Below, piece after piece: positions 1-8,594 of a DNA stretch of 64,000 bases. A model generated the notes under the pieces. It was not told the DNA's origin, did not search any database, and saw only the letters and a program-made list of their open reading frames with translations. Both the position numbers and the translations under genes were made by a program. This stretch comes from Emiliania huxleyi CCMP1516 (Eukaryota; Haptophyta; Isochrysidales; Noelaerhabdaceae). Positions within the stretch are counted from its first letter, which is position 1. Every line of letters starts with the position of its first letter. The stretch lies in the NCBI RefSeq assembly GCF_000372725.1, contig NW_005199770.1:985060-1049059 (forward strand). The letters are read 5' to 3'.

Positions 1-1
1 A

Positions 2-1567
2 GACGTCGACGCGCAGGTCGCGGCTCTCGCGGAGCTCATGCGCGGCTCTCGGCACATCCTCTTCTGCACGGGCGCCGGCATCTCCACCAACGATCCCGCC
101 GGCCTGCGCGACTACCGAGGGCCAGACGGCATCTGGACCGAGGCGCAGGCGTCAGGGCTGGTCGTCGGCGAGCCAGGAGAGAAGGGCATGCCGGTCGACA
201 GCCCGTGGGACGAAACAATGTTCCGCCGCATGCCCGCGGCCCGGCCGACGTTTGCGCACCGTGCAATCGCCCAGCTTTCCGGTGGCGAGGACCCGCTCGT
301 GAAGCACGTCATCACGCAGAACGAGGACGGCCTGCACCGCCGGTCGGGGGTGCCGGAGGTGCGGCTCAGCGAGCTGCACGGGTCCGCGTTTGTGGAGGTG
401 TGCGGCAACTACGCGTCTGGCGACAGCGACGAGAGCAGCTCGAGCGAGGACGAGTCGACGTCGTCGGACGCCGAGCGTGCAGCGCTGGACGCAGCAGCGG
501 ACGCCGCCGCGCGCGAGCGTCGGCCAGCCGGCTGCGGCGCTCTGACGGTCCGCGACTTTGTCACCTACTGGCCCCGAGGCCCTAGATGAACAGTCCCGGT
601 ACTTCCCTGTCCCGCGATCCTTTGCGCTCACCACCTCACCGGCCCTCCGATCCTGCTGTTGCAGGCCCGAGACGTACAAGCGGTCGTGGCCGCTCGGCAG
701 ACACGTGAGCGGCCGCGCGTGCCCGCACTGTCGCAGCGTGCCGCCAGAAGCGGCGGCAGAGGCGGCGCGTGCCTTTGAGCGTGCGGCGGGAGCGGTGGCG
801 GTGGCGGCGGGCGGTGACGGAGGTTGCGGCGGCGGCGGCGGCGCTGGCACCTCGAGCGGCGGCGGCGGCGCCGTTGTCGGCGACGGCGCCGTTGGCGGCG
901 GCGGCTTGCGCGGCCGCGGCTGGCTGCTCGACTCGACGGTCGACTTTGGCGAATGCCCGAACGGTTTCCCTTTGGGGCGACAGCAGCGCGCACAGCGTGT
1001 GAGTAGCGTCCCTACAAGCTAGCGGTGTGGACAGGCTTCCCGTGGGGCGACAACCGCGTGCACAAGCTGAGGGCGGCGAAAGAACACATGCAGCTGGCCG
1101 ACCTCGTCGTGGCGTGGGGGACGTCGATGTCGATCCTCGCAAACTACTTTGACCCGTGGCACCGAGAGTCAAGGTGGGCGCAGCCGCCGCCGAAGGGTGT
1201 GCGGCTGGCGGGCGCGGAGGAGGCGCCTGCAGAGGCGACTGGAGGTGGAGGCAGAGGAGGCAGAGGCGGCGCCAAGCGGCCTCGCAGGCGGGCGGCGGTG
1301 CGCCCCTGCCGGCTGGTGATCATCAACCGCGGCAGGGCGCTCGACGAGGATCTCGCGGAGCTCAAGATCGAGGCGGACGTCGATGAGGTGGCGGCCAAGC
1401 TGCTGCGCGAGCTCGGCCTGCCGCCGCCGCCGCCGTACGACCCGCAGGCGGACCCGCTCCTCGCCGCGGCGGTCCCGCCCGCTGCCGGAGAGCCGCGGCC
1501 GCCGTGGACGATTGCAGCCGCGCTGATGGAGCGGGAGGCATGTGGTAGCGCCCCTCCCGACGGCTGA
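2..1567 (+). CDS. Sirtuin, SIRT7-like NAD+-dependent deacylase (5' end outside window)
   Basis: NAD+-dependent protein deacylase of the SIRT6/7 type, probably nuclear. Proposed exons are 2..570, 665..963 and 1035..1567; the 5' end is cut by the window edge. Visible motifs in order: GAGIS (NAD binding), ITQNEDGLHRRSG with the catalytic His, SELHG, then a zinc region, LLDSTVDFGE, LVVAWGTSMS and a C-terminal LRELGLP stretch that resembles human SIRT7. Intron 1 is GC-AG and joins VTYW to PETYKRSW; intron 2 is GT-AG and joins ECPN to GFPWGDNR. Odd points: the first zinc pair reads CGNY instead of CxxC while the second, CPHC, is intact; a Ser/Glu-rich acidic stretch and a Gly/Ala-rich insert sit inside the zinc region. 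Both introns start with a partial copy of the following exon. The family is sure; SIRT7 rather than SIRT6 is inferred from the C-terminus. Confidence 0.85.
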
Positions 1568-1635
1568 GCTTTGCAATTCGAGGCACAGGACGTGGAGCGT
1601 GTGTGGGAGCGCGGCTGCGCGGGGAGCTGCGTCTA

Positions 1636-1860
1636 ATCTAGTGGCGTAAATAAATAAATAAAAACGGTCAAACTCTGAGACGAGATGGGATTAGGGACAT
1701 GTGTCCCCGCCCTGCACGATCTTGGTGTGAGGGATCTTCAATCCGTCCCCTCACCCCCTGGTCACTACCCGACACTAGAAGAGCAGCAAGAGTTGGGGCT
1801 GCGGCTACGGCTGCGGCTGCGGGAGGGGCTATGGTCGCGGGAGAGCATCTACAGTGGCGT
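1636..1860 (-). mobile_element. 5'-truncated retrocopy with (TTTA)n tail and target duplication
   Basis: The segment 1648..1846 is nearly identical to 33384..33588. Read on the minus strand it holds the last ~25 codons (Ser/Arg-rich, ending CCSSSVG-stop) of the ORF at 33507..34199, its 3' flank, and a terminal (TTTA)n tract. It is flanked by ATCTAGTGGCGT (1636..1647) and ATCTACAGTGGCGT (1847..1860), which look like a target-site duplication with a 2-bp difference. The combination of 5' truncation, short-repeat tail and target duplication is typical of non-LTR retroposition. Confidence 0.65.
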
Positions 1861-2427
1861 GCGGCCTGCGGCGCGATAAATAATAATCATGCATAGTTTA
1901 ATTGCTGCATAGAATATCTCCGAGACTCGAAATCTCCAGAGAATTCCATATGTGCAGAATTCGCAGCCCGCAGCCTCTCTCTGATGGTTTCTAGAGCAGG
2001 CTCTAGATAAAGAAAGGCCTCGAGCCTGCGGCGACACGAACGCCGCGCTACACGGCGCGGCAGCGGCAGCTCGGCAGCGCCACAGGGCAGACACTGACAA
2101 ACATTTCACTGTGGCTCATAATTTTAATCGGCCGTCCCGATCATTCCTGCCTGGGACACCCTGCCTGTCCCTCCCTCGGACCGACCCAGCCAGGTGGCCG
2201 GCCGGCCGGGTAAAACGGGTATACCCAAGAATTCTCAGGTATACCGAAAAATACCCGGAGCGCGCGCGTCGCCATGGCGCCCTATCCCACAGTTTCCCAT
2301 CGGCGGGCCGTGAGGGCGCAGAGAACCTAACCAAGGCTGATGAGTTTTTGCTTCCACTTTCGATGTGTCAGAGTGCAGTTCGTTTGGGTGCTCTCGTCTG
2401 TCAAAGACGGCGCAACAGAGAGCGCTC
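1861..2427. other. Intergenic, no recognised gene
   Basis: Mixed-composition spacer between the retrocopy and the glycosyltransferase gene. It is less GC-rich than the genes and presumably includes the promoter of the downstream gene. No conserved motif was recognised. Confidence 0.4.
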
Positions 2428-3477
2428 ATGCCAGAAAGTAAGATGACTTCAGGCGCCTCGCATCCAGCCTCCGCCTGCGGGCCGGCCAGAGTGCTCAATC
2501 TGCCGAGCTGCAATGGTATGCTCGATGTTGAGGACGAGCAGAATCAGCACGCCGTTCACACGTGGCTCTTGCGGGCATTGGCAGCTCACGTTCGTCCAGG
2601 CAAGACGATCTTTGTGAATGCGAGCTTCACCTTCAGGCACGCTCAGCGTTATCCCTGCTACTTTTCGTTGCGCGAACACGCAGAGGCGAGCCCAGACGTC
2701 ACTTATCTGGCTGTGTCCTTCCAAGCGTCACTTTTCATCCCTCGGTCTGCTGAGAAGGGACCCGGTCCACTCAACATCAAGTGGGTTGTCATGGAACCCA
2801 CGGCCGGAGGGAGATCCAGAATGCCGCTGCTGCATGCGCCTCACGTGGTAACCGGGTACAAATGGCCCGCTACCCAGACAGTTCCATGGGGACAACGAAA
2901 ACTGCTCTTTTTCGCTGGCCATATTGCAAGGGCGGGAGGGAACACAAAGACGGGGTGGGTTCGTCAAACGTTACTCGAGTATCTCGCAAACGAGACGCGA
3001 GTGACCGTCAATGCGCAGGACATTGGTCCATTGAGCAGCTCAAGGTTAAAGATCGACCAATATGTACTCGCTGCGCATGCACACCGGTTTTGCGTAGTGA
3101 GCCCGGGCGACACACCCTCTACCCGCAAGGTTGCAGAAACAATTGTCCTCGCAGCTAGAGGCGCCTGCCTCCCTCTTGTCTTTGAGAAGACCTTTCTCCC
3201 CTACGCGGACGAGCTAAACTATACGCGCGCCATCACATTGGCGCGAGTTCCGGACAGCCAGCAGGCAACCAAAAACCTACTTGCGAAGCTGGGGAGGGTG
3301 AGTGAGCAGGAGGCGCAAATTCGGATGAAGGCTGCGAAGGGCATGCGGCGCGCGTTCCTCATGCCACAGGCGGCGCGCTTTGCGCTCAAGAAGTTTGGTG
3401 TCATTTCGAGCCAGCACGATGACTGTTTTGGCAATATCACTCGCCCCACTATCGTGTCCGGCTACGGCAGCCATTGA
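2428..3477 (+). CDS. Exostosin-like glycosyltransferase (GT47)
   Basis: Uninterrupted frame resembling the exostosin (GT47) family, Golgi enzymes that transfer sugars to polysaccharides or glycoproteins. Support comes from the segment RKLLFFAGHIARAG, a Tyr-rich linker, then FCVVSPGDTPSTRKVAETI and ARGACLPLVFEKTFLPYAD, which match the donor-nucleotide binding part of the family (phenylalanine-cysteine, GDTPS, GC-x-P). The first in-frame ATG is at 2428, with another at 2443; the frame is open upstream only from a non-ATG codon. No signal anchor is visible at the N-terminus, which is unusual for a Golgi type II enzyme, so an upstream exon may be missing. The substrate cannot be told from sequence. 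Confidence 0.7.
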   Translation: MPESKMTSGASHPASACGPARVLNLPSCNGMLDVEDEQNQHAVHTWLLRALAAHVRPGKTIFVNASFTFRHAQRYPCYFSLREHAEASPDVTYLAVSFQASLFIPRSAEKGPGPLNIKWVVMEPTAGGRSRMPLLHAPHVVTGYKWPATQTVPWGQRKLLFFAGHIARAGGNTKTGWVRQTLLEYLANETRVTVNAQDIGPLSSSRLKIDQYVLAAHAHRFCVVSPGDTPSTRKVAETIVLAARGACLPLVFEKTFLPYADELNYTRAITLARVPDSQQATKNLLAKLGRVSEQEAQIRMKAAKGMRRAFLMPQAARFALKKFGVISSQHDDCFGNITRPTIVSGYGSH

Positions 3478-4221
3478 GGAACCGCACTTTCAAAGTCGTA
3501 GGCCTGTTCCATAACCCGAGTTTGCGTGTCGAGTGTGCTGATGATAGGGTGCCCACAGGAGCCAAATAAAAAGAGCATAGGTGAAGGCAGTGACGGGTGA
3601 TCGTGTTACGTGTACGGCTTTAACGGTGTTTTTATGTATGTAAAAGAGGGATCGCGAATGTTGGACGGAGGGTGGACGCGTCCCAGAGGGGGGGGGGTCA
3701 GGGGGGACGGCTCGTATTGGTGCGTCCCAAACACATGGACCTGCGCACACCACTGAAATAATTCGTTTTTCATGAAACCCGCTCAACTCGGGGGGAGCGG
3801 ACGCGTTATGATGATACCTTTCGAAAAAACTAAGGCTCTACCCAGCAAAAGTGCCGTGGGAAGCGCCTATGATACGATTTCCTCCCTAATGTTGCCCTGT
3901 AAAACGCGGGCCCAAGAGAGTCTCGGGACGATTCCTATTCTATAACAAAGAAAGCAAACACCTTTCTGCCCCCCCCCCCCCCGCCCCCCGCACGGCGACC
4001 GAGAAACAAACAACCTTCTCTCACAGCAGACAGGCTCGATCAAAATCCCTGTGTGTGGTTGGGAGCTAACCCTCGGAGAACCGTGTTTACTTTATGGTCC
4101 CCCTTCCCTGCGAACGCGCACCCCCCGGGGCTAAGGCTCTCTAGCCCGTAACCCGGTCCCGATCATCCGGCCCGCTGGGTGCGCTTCTTAGCTCCCCGGC
4201 CCTGGGTGTGAGGTTAATAAC
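3478..4221. other. Intergenic, low-complexity tracts
   Basis: No gene recognised. Contains a G8 run near 3690, a C15 run near 3972 and a CT-rich stretch. Around 4041 there is AAAATCCCTGTGTGTGG, a piece of the dispersed repeat family seen intact at 36720 and 38270. Confidence 0.4.
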
Positions 4222-4862
4222 TGCACTCCAAGTGCTCCAAGTTGGTGGCGGCGTGTGCCGTCCTCCCATCCCTCCCTAGGGGCGAGTGATCGAACGCCCC
4301 TTCTTGTGAGTCTAAGTATGTAGAAAGGAGAGGAGAAAGAAGAGGAGAGACACCAGTGATGACGAAGCAGAAACTAGCGCAGACGAGAGCAGGGCAGACC
4401 CGGGGACGGGGGAGAGGGAGTCGGAGCAGACGGCATCGCCATCGGCCGCCGAGGGAACGTTGGGAAGAGGCACGAGGAGGGCGGCGACCTCAACCGACTA
4501 TGGAGGACCCGTCACCAGACGACGCAGGGCAGACGACGGGGGAGAGTTGGAGCAGACGCAGGGCGAGACGAGAGAAGGAGCAGGACTTTGCGGAGAGATC
4601 AGCAGGAGGATGTACGAAGAGACTTACGAGCAGCAGGGACCCAGGGACCCGAGAGGCGCGAGGGACCACATGTGGAAGACGGCCAGTGCTAGTCCCCCAT
4701 CGAGAGGACGACGCGACGACCCCGGCTAGTCGCCGACCACCACCCACAAAGAACCCTGTGCACAAAGATCGCATGGGCGGGGACTTGCTCCGACCTGGAT
4801 GCTGGATGTGAGGCTAATGATACGCTTTAAATGATATGAACGCACACTCCAAGTGCTCCAAG
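4222..4862. repeat. Dispersed repeat region, related to 30235..30515
   Basis: The stretch 4540..4790 (Arg/Gly-coding in one frame, then CTAGTCGCCGACCACCA and CAAAGAACCCTG) recurs at about 30235..30515. Two copies of CACTCCAAGTGCTCCAAG (4225 and 4845 areas) bound the region. The open frame 4356..4811 is Arg-rich and overlaps the repeat, so it is not called as a host gene. Confidence 0.5.
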
Positions 4863-5262
4863 AATGTTCTCTCTCATCCCCTCGACCCTCCCTCTTGGCA
4901 GCCGTGTTTCTCTCCTTCTCTGTCTTTACACTTTACACTACTGGAAATCGATTTCTCGAAGCATCGGTTAAGCAGCCGGGCTCCTCCTGTTCCTCCCTGC
5001 GCCTCCTGGCGTTGGACGAGTTGTCGGCGCAGGCCAACTCCCACACGGGCGCCAGCCGGCCGAAGAACTCGTCCAACGCGTATGAACAACCCCGAAATGA
5101 ACCATAGTATGCGCACAGGCCCCTGCAGATCCGCGGCGCGCATGGCTCAAAGACAGAGCCTGGCAGAGCGCTCTCATCTCCCGCCAGCCTGCACAGGAGC
5201 CGACAGAGTGGCCCTTACGCCTTAGGGCGTTCCACATGAGGGCTCACATGCTGGGGGCGGGC
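4863..5262. other. Intergenic, 3' flank of ankyrin gene
   Basis: No gene recognised. It lies beyond the stop codon of the minus-strand ankyrin gene and includes a CT-rich segment near 4870..4950. Confidence 0.35.
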
Positions 5263-6428
5263 TCACTGCGCCTTCCACGCCTTCTCAGCTTCCTCGAGCA
5301 GTCGGATCGCCTTGGCAAAGCCCGTCCACGTCGTCACCGAGTTAGAGGCGCCGGGCGCCGCAAACGGGTGGTTGCGAACCATCTGCACCGTGTCCGCCCG
5401 CGACTTAACCACAATCTCCCGTGCAGTCTGTCCCGCACCGTTGATCAGGGTCGGATCTGCCTTGGCTTCGAGAAGAGTTGAGATGAGCTCCCCGAGCTGA
5501 TCGCCCGTGAAGCGAGGCGGCCAGTCTCCGTAGCCGACCTTCGCGGCCTCCATGAGGGGGGTGGCGTGGCCCTTCTCGGTCGGCGCGTTGACGTTGGCAC
5601 CTGCCTCGATGAGCATCTTTGCCACCGGCGTAGCGCACGCAAACGCCGCGTAGTGCAGCGCGGTGGAGCCTTGCGCGCCCGTGCCGCCGCTCCAGTCGGT
5701 GCGGTTGACCTTGGCACCATGCTTGAGGAAGAGCTGCGCCATGCGAAGGTTGCCGTGCAAAGCTGCAATGTTGAGTGCGGGAATGTACGTGCCCATGATG
5801 GTCGGTGGCTTGTCGTAGTAGCCCGGCTCGTCATCGAGACGCTTGCCGTTGATGAGGCAGCCACCCATGCGCTCGGGGCCCCACTCCTGGTAGTCGTCGC
5901 GCAGCGCGTCGCCGTGGCCGTCATCTGACGTAAGCCACTTCTCCACCGTTTTGATCTTGCCGGCTTGGATCGCATCTTCAATCGCCTCGGGAAGCACGGC
6001 GCCGGCGTCCACAGGGAAGTTCGCGCTGGTCTTTGCGCGCTGCTTAATCTTGGCCGCCACGTCTTCGTCGAGCCCGCAAGAAGCGAGCGTGCTGGCGATG
6101 GCAGCGTCCACGCCGGCGTAAACGCTGGTCGTGCTCTCGGGGTCGAGAACGATCTCGACGTCGAGCGTGTCCGCGAGTAGGAGCCCCGCAGCTGGAGCCT
6201 CGCACTCGGCGAGCGTCAATGTCTGCTCCCCACCAATACACACCGCCTCGATGCGGAGGCGCTCCCACTCGGTCCCGCGCTTTCGTGCAAACGCTTTGAG
6301 GTAGGGGTGGAGCAGCGCCTCTGTGAGTGGCTTGACCAGGTGCTGAGGCCCTAAGGTCACCTTGAGCTTGACGTCGAGACACGTCACTACTGCGACCACG
6401 CGCTGCCTCGACGCCGCTCCTCCCACCA
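5263..6428 (-). CDS. Ankyrin-repeat protein
   Basis: Uninterrupted minus-strand frame; ATG at 6428 (MVGGAASRQ) chosen because the sequence upstream has no similarity to the rest. Residues ~1-130 form a region without a recognised domain. The second half has ankyrin repeats: YIPALNIAALHGNLRMAQLF-L-HGAKVN, GSTALHYAAFACATPVAKML-EAGANVN, GHATPLMEAAKVGY with LLEAKADPTLIN, then QTAREIV. The last repeat set is interrupted by a longer loop (YGDWPPRFTGDQ). Ankyrin repeats bind other proteins; the partner and pathway are unknown. No signal peptide or membrane segment was seen, so it is probably cytosolic. Confidence 0.8.
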
Positions 6429-6540
6429 TTAGCGGCCGATGGCGAGCTTCTGCCAGCGTGAGTGATCCGAGAGAGCAAGAAATGCTCCGCCGCAAGAATG
6501 CTCCTTCGACAAAGCTCCGCAATGGCCTACTCGAGTACGT

Positions 6541-7115
6541 GCGCGGCCTTCCCGGTCAGTGGTGAGGCGCAGTTCAGAGCTGTCGATGGCGCGATGCCGC
6601 ACTGGTCCCACATTCATTTGTGACACGAGACCACCAAGTTTGCCGGTCCAAGAGAGAGGCACCGGCGCTGTCCTGAGAAGGTGCGTGGTCCCTCTTGACT
6701 GCCCATGCGCGCGAACGTGTAGGCATAGCCTCGAGAGTGCCAGCAGCCAATCTGAGGCAGTTTGTGACGCGCATTGCGTCAGAAGCGTGCACGCAGCTGG
6801 AAGGACACCTTCCTACTGGCCGTACGATCAGGTCGTCACTGAAAGCTAAAGAAAGACTAAGGCCGCAAGCTATGCAGGTGGTCAATTGTGCAGCAGGGCA
6901 CGGTCAGCAGCGCCGACAGAGGCTGTCGCAAGGCGTGCTAGCATGGCCGCAAGTACGCGGAATTCCCATGTGCCATGAAAACAAGTAAAAAATCGCCAAA
7001 ACCATGGCACAAAAAATCGAAAAGATCGGCGCCTGCGGCGGGCGCCATGGGGCCCATCTCCCCCCCGCATGGGTACCCTCTTGCGTCTTGGGCCCCCGCG
7101 CCCCCGCCAGAGCGG
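6541..7115 (+). repeat. Dispersed repeat copy A (inverted partner at 44890..45432)
   Basis: About 570 bp match the reverse complement of 44890..45432, including GGCCTTCCCGGTCAGTGGTG at one end and a block ending near TCCCCCCCGCATGG at the other. The two copies differ by scattered substitutions and small indels (for example a ~20-bp segment around 6790 and the A-rich segment near 7000). No convincing coding frame is shared. Probably an old mobile element. Confidence 0.7.
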
Positions 7116-7309
7116 TCGTTGTGCTTTTGTGGGCTGACCTCCTTTCTGCTTCTTCACGCAATAACCAATATCGCCCAATCCGCGGGCGGGGATGCGGCTG
7201 CGGCAGCGGGTGTCGTCGAGGGTGTGCGTGTGGGAAAAAACTGGAAGTTGGACATATGCCCATCGCGCAAAATGAATATACCAGCATCATGACACCGCGT
7301 TCCTGTCAT
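7116..7309. other. Intergenic
   Basis: Spacer between the dispersed repeat and the 1.25-kb TIR element; nothing recognised. Confidence 0.3.
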
Positions 7310-8561
7310 GGCCGAGCGTTTTTGATCCCTCGGTCTGTGGGCGCCCGCCCGCCGCCTCTGAGGGGGTCGGGCCCCCTAGTCTGAAAACAAAAACAAGCTC
7401 GAAAACAGCCAAAATCAGCGCCTGCGAGAGAGGCACTGCGCGCCGCTGACCTCATGTGGGGATGTGTGCCGACACCAATACTGATCTAAAACCTGGAAAC
7501 CCTTGTTCAAAGCCGACCCTAAGCGCCATCCTTCCTGCTCTCACCTGATGCTGCTTCCCCGCGCCGCCTCCTTGGCCCCCTTGGAGCGGCCGCAAATTGC
7601 TCGGTACCCCCCTGCACATCTAAAGTCATCCCTGCTGCTAGGGGGGGGGTCTGACCCCCCCAGCAGCAGAGCGCTGCTGCTGGGGGGGGGGGGGGTCCCG
7701 ACCCCCCCCAGCAGCAGAGGGCATTGGACCCAGCTCTCCCGGCTCCCGCCTCTTCGCCGCCGCCGCCCCCTCTCACCTCGGCTCGTGTTTTAGCGGTACG
7801 CTCGAGGCGGCTGTGTTCACCGCGCCTTCGAGCCCAATACACCTTCGTCGTGTCGAGTGCTGGCGTTTTACTAAAGACTTGTGACCATGTGAGTCTATCT
7901 TGTACTACCACACTAAAAGCCGTATAGTGAGCCACTCACTCGGGCGTCTCGGCTGACGTTGATCGATCAGCGTTGATCTCTCTAGCCTATCGGTCCCCCG
8001 CTCGATCCTCGGATCGCTCGCTCGTCGAAATCGATCGACTGAGCTTAGCGCGCGGCCCGTCGCGCGGGGCAAAACTGTCAGGTCCGCCGCGACGCTTCGC
8101 CGCAATGGCGGGCAGCGACGTGTGGTGGAAGCCATGCGGCTCGCCCTCAAGCCATTTAATATCCAGCACCTCGCCGACGACTGGAACGCTAACCGTACTT
8201 ACTTACAGCTGTCGGTACAGAGATGCCAGCACCCCCCAGCAGCAGAGCGCTGCTGCTGGGGGGGGGGGGGTCCCGACCCCCCCAGCAGCAGAGCGCTCCT
8301 GCTGGGGGGGTCCCGACCCCCCCAGCAGCAGAGCGCTGCTGCGGGGGGGGGGGTCGGCCATGACTTTAGATGTGCAGGGGGGGGTTGACCGAGCAGTGTG
8401 TGCGGCCGCTCTTGCGCCTTGCGGGGCGTATTTTTCTACTCCCAGTGGGGGGCCTGGGGCCCCGGCCCCCCCCTTGTTTTCTGTTTTTCAAAACGCCCGC
8501 CCGCCCGCCACCCCGAGGCGGCTCGGCCCCCCACAGACCGAGAGATCAAAAACGCTCGGCC
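7310..8561. mobile_element. 1252-bp TIR element with G/C hairpins, CAT target duplication
   Basis: Ends are inverted copies beginning GGCCGAGCGTTTTTGATC and continuing through CTCGGTCTGTGGG and a G/C-rich segment to ATCTAAAGTCAT; the arms extend over roughly 7310..7660 and 8340..8561. Flanks carry CAT at 7307..7309 and 8562..8564, consistent with a 3-bp target duplication. Inside lie palindromic units of the form CAGCAGCAGAGCGCTGCTGC between long G and C runs (7628..7712 and 8229..8355). No transposase frame was found, so it is probably non-autonomous. Confidence 0.7.
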
Positions 8562-8594
8562 CATATCTCTGTACACAACGCTGCCTCTGCAGCC

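Noticed and set aside
4356..4811. Arg/Gly-rich ORF of ~150 codons
   Set aside because: It overlaps a dispersed repeat that recurs at 30235 without the same open frame, and it has no domain.
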